Assembly: GCA_002293045.1 (NCBI GenBank)
Contig: DBCM01000001.1
Location: 1 to 23,878, forward strand
DNA: 23,878 bases
Source: Flavobacteriales bacterium UBA958
Lineage (GTDB): Bacteria; Bacteroidota; Bacteroidia; Flavobacteriales_D; Crocinitomicaceae
Direction: 5' to 3'
Position 1 is the first letter of the stretch, and the number at the start of each line of letters is the position of its first letter. Below the pieces are notes generated by a model. It saw only the letters and a list, made by a program, of their open reading frames with translations, was not told the origin of the DNA and ran no database searches. Below are positions 23,812 through 23,878 of the stretch, one piece after another. The translations under genes and the position numbers were made by a program.

Positions 23812-23878
23812 GTCAAAAACCAGCAATTCCGAAGGGTACAAGGGATTTTTTGCCTGAAGATGTCTTGAAGCGAAATTT
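23808..23878 (+). CDS. hisS: Histidyl-tRNA synthetase, N-terminal fragment
   Basis: The first 23 residues of a protein that runs off the window. The sequence IPKGTRDFLPEDVLKRN is the characteristic N-terminus of class II histidyl-tRNA synthetase (the KGTRD-(F/L)-LP motif preceding motif 1). It charges tRNA-His with histidine in the cytoplasm. The ATG overlaps the ppx stop codon by 4 bases (ATGA), so it is probably translated by coupling in a ppx-hisS operon. Confidence 0.9.
   Translation, partial: MSQKPAIPKGTRDFLPEDVLKRN

Overview
The window looks like a chromosomal stretch of a Bacteroidota bacterium, most likely of the order Flavobacteriales (my inference). It has a large secreted protein with SprB-like repeats and a gliding-motility-type C-terminal sorting domain, a DUF5606 protein, no Shine-Dalgarno pattern before most genes, and repeated copies of the TAnnTTTG promoter element that is characteristic of this phylum. 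The content is mostly housekeeping. I see no rRNA, tRNA, CRISPR array, phage or insertion sequence, and no gene-free gap longer than about 130 bases.

Layout. Positions 1-3748 (+) hold the end of one glycosyltransferase, a complete second glycosyltransferase and a CPA2-type cation/proton antiporter. Positions 3751-4314 (-) hold a DUF5606 protein. Positions 4442-8147 (+) hold a DEAD-box RNA helicase with a Gly-rich repeat tail, followed by the ribosome-associated GTPase TypA/BipA. Positions 8144-9784 (-) hold a LolC/LolE/FtsX-like permease. It diverges from a NamZ/DUF1343 muramidase (9828-11030, +).

From 11021 to 22892 everything is on the minus strand. In transcription order the genes are yqgE, rpsA, uvrB, a DUF3817 membrane protein, a YkgJ-type cysteine-cluster protein, a family 2 glycosyltransferase, the 1269-residue secreted repeat protein, a short-chain dehydrogenase, a TatA-like protein and purE. 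A strong terminator separates rpsA from uvrB. The remaining genes after uvrB are closely spaced or overlapping. On the plus strand, ppx/gppA (22936-23811) diverges from yqgE and overlaps the start of hisS, which runs off the window.

Two regulatory observations stand out. First, six genes (starts at 229, 1592, 11945, 17401, 20249 and 22936) carry a TAnnTTTG box exactly 4 or 5 bases before the ATG. This predicts leaderless or nearly leaderless mRNAs, some of them started inside apparent operons. Second, rpsA (ribosomal protein S1) has a leader of about 90 nt. In it, one segment can pair either with an upstream copy or with a downstream copy of the same 10-nt sequence. This is the geometry of a two-state RNA switch and a candidate for S1 autoregulation.

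Several start codons were moved from the longest open frame to the one supported by promoter position and family N-termini. These are the antiporter, DUF5606, NamZ, TatA, the family 2 glycosyltransferase, DUF3817, YqgE and Ppx.
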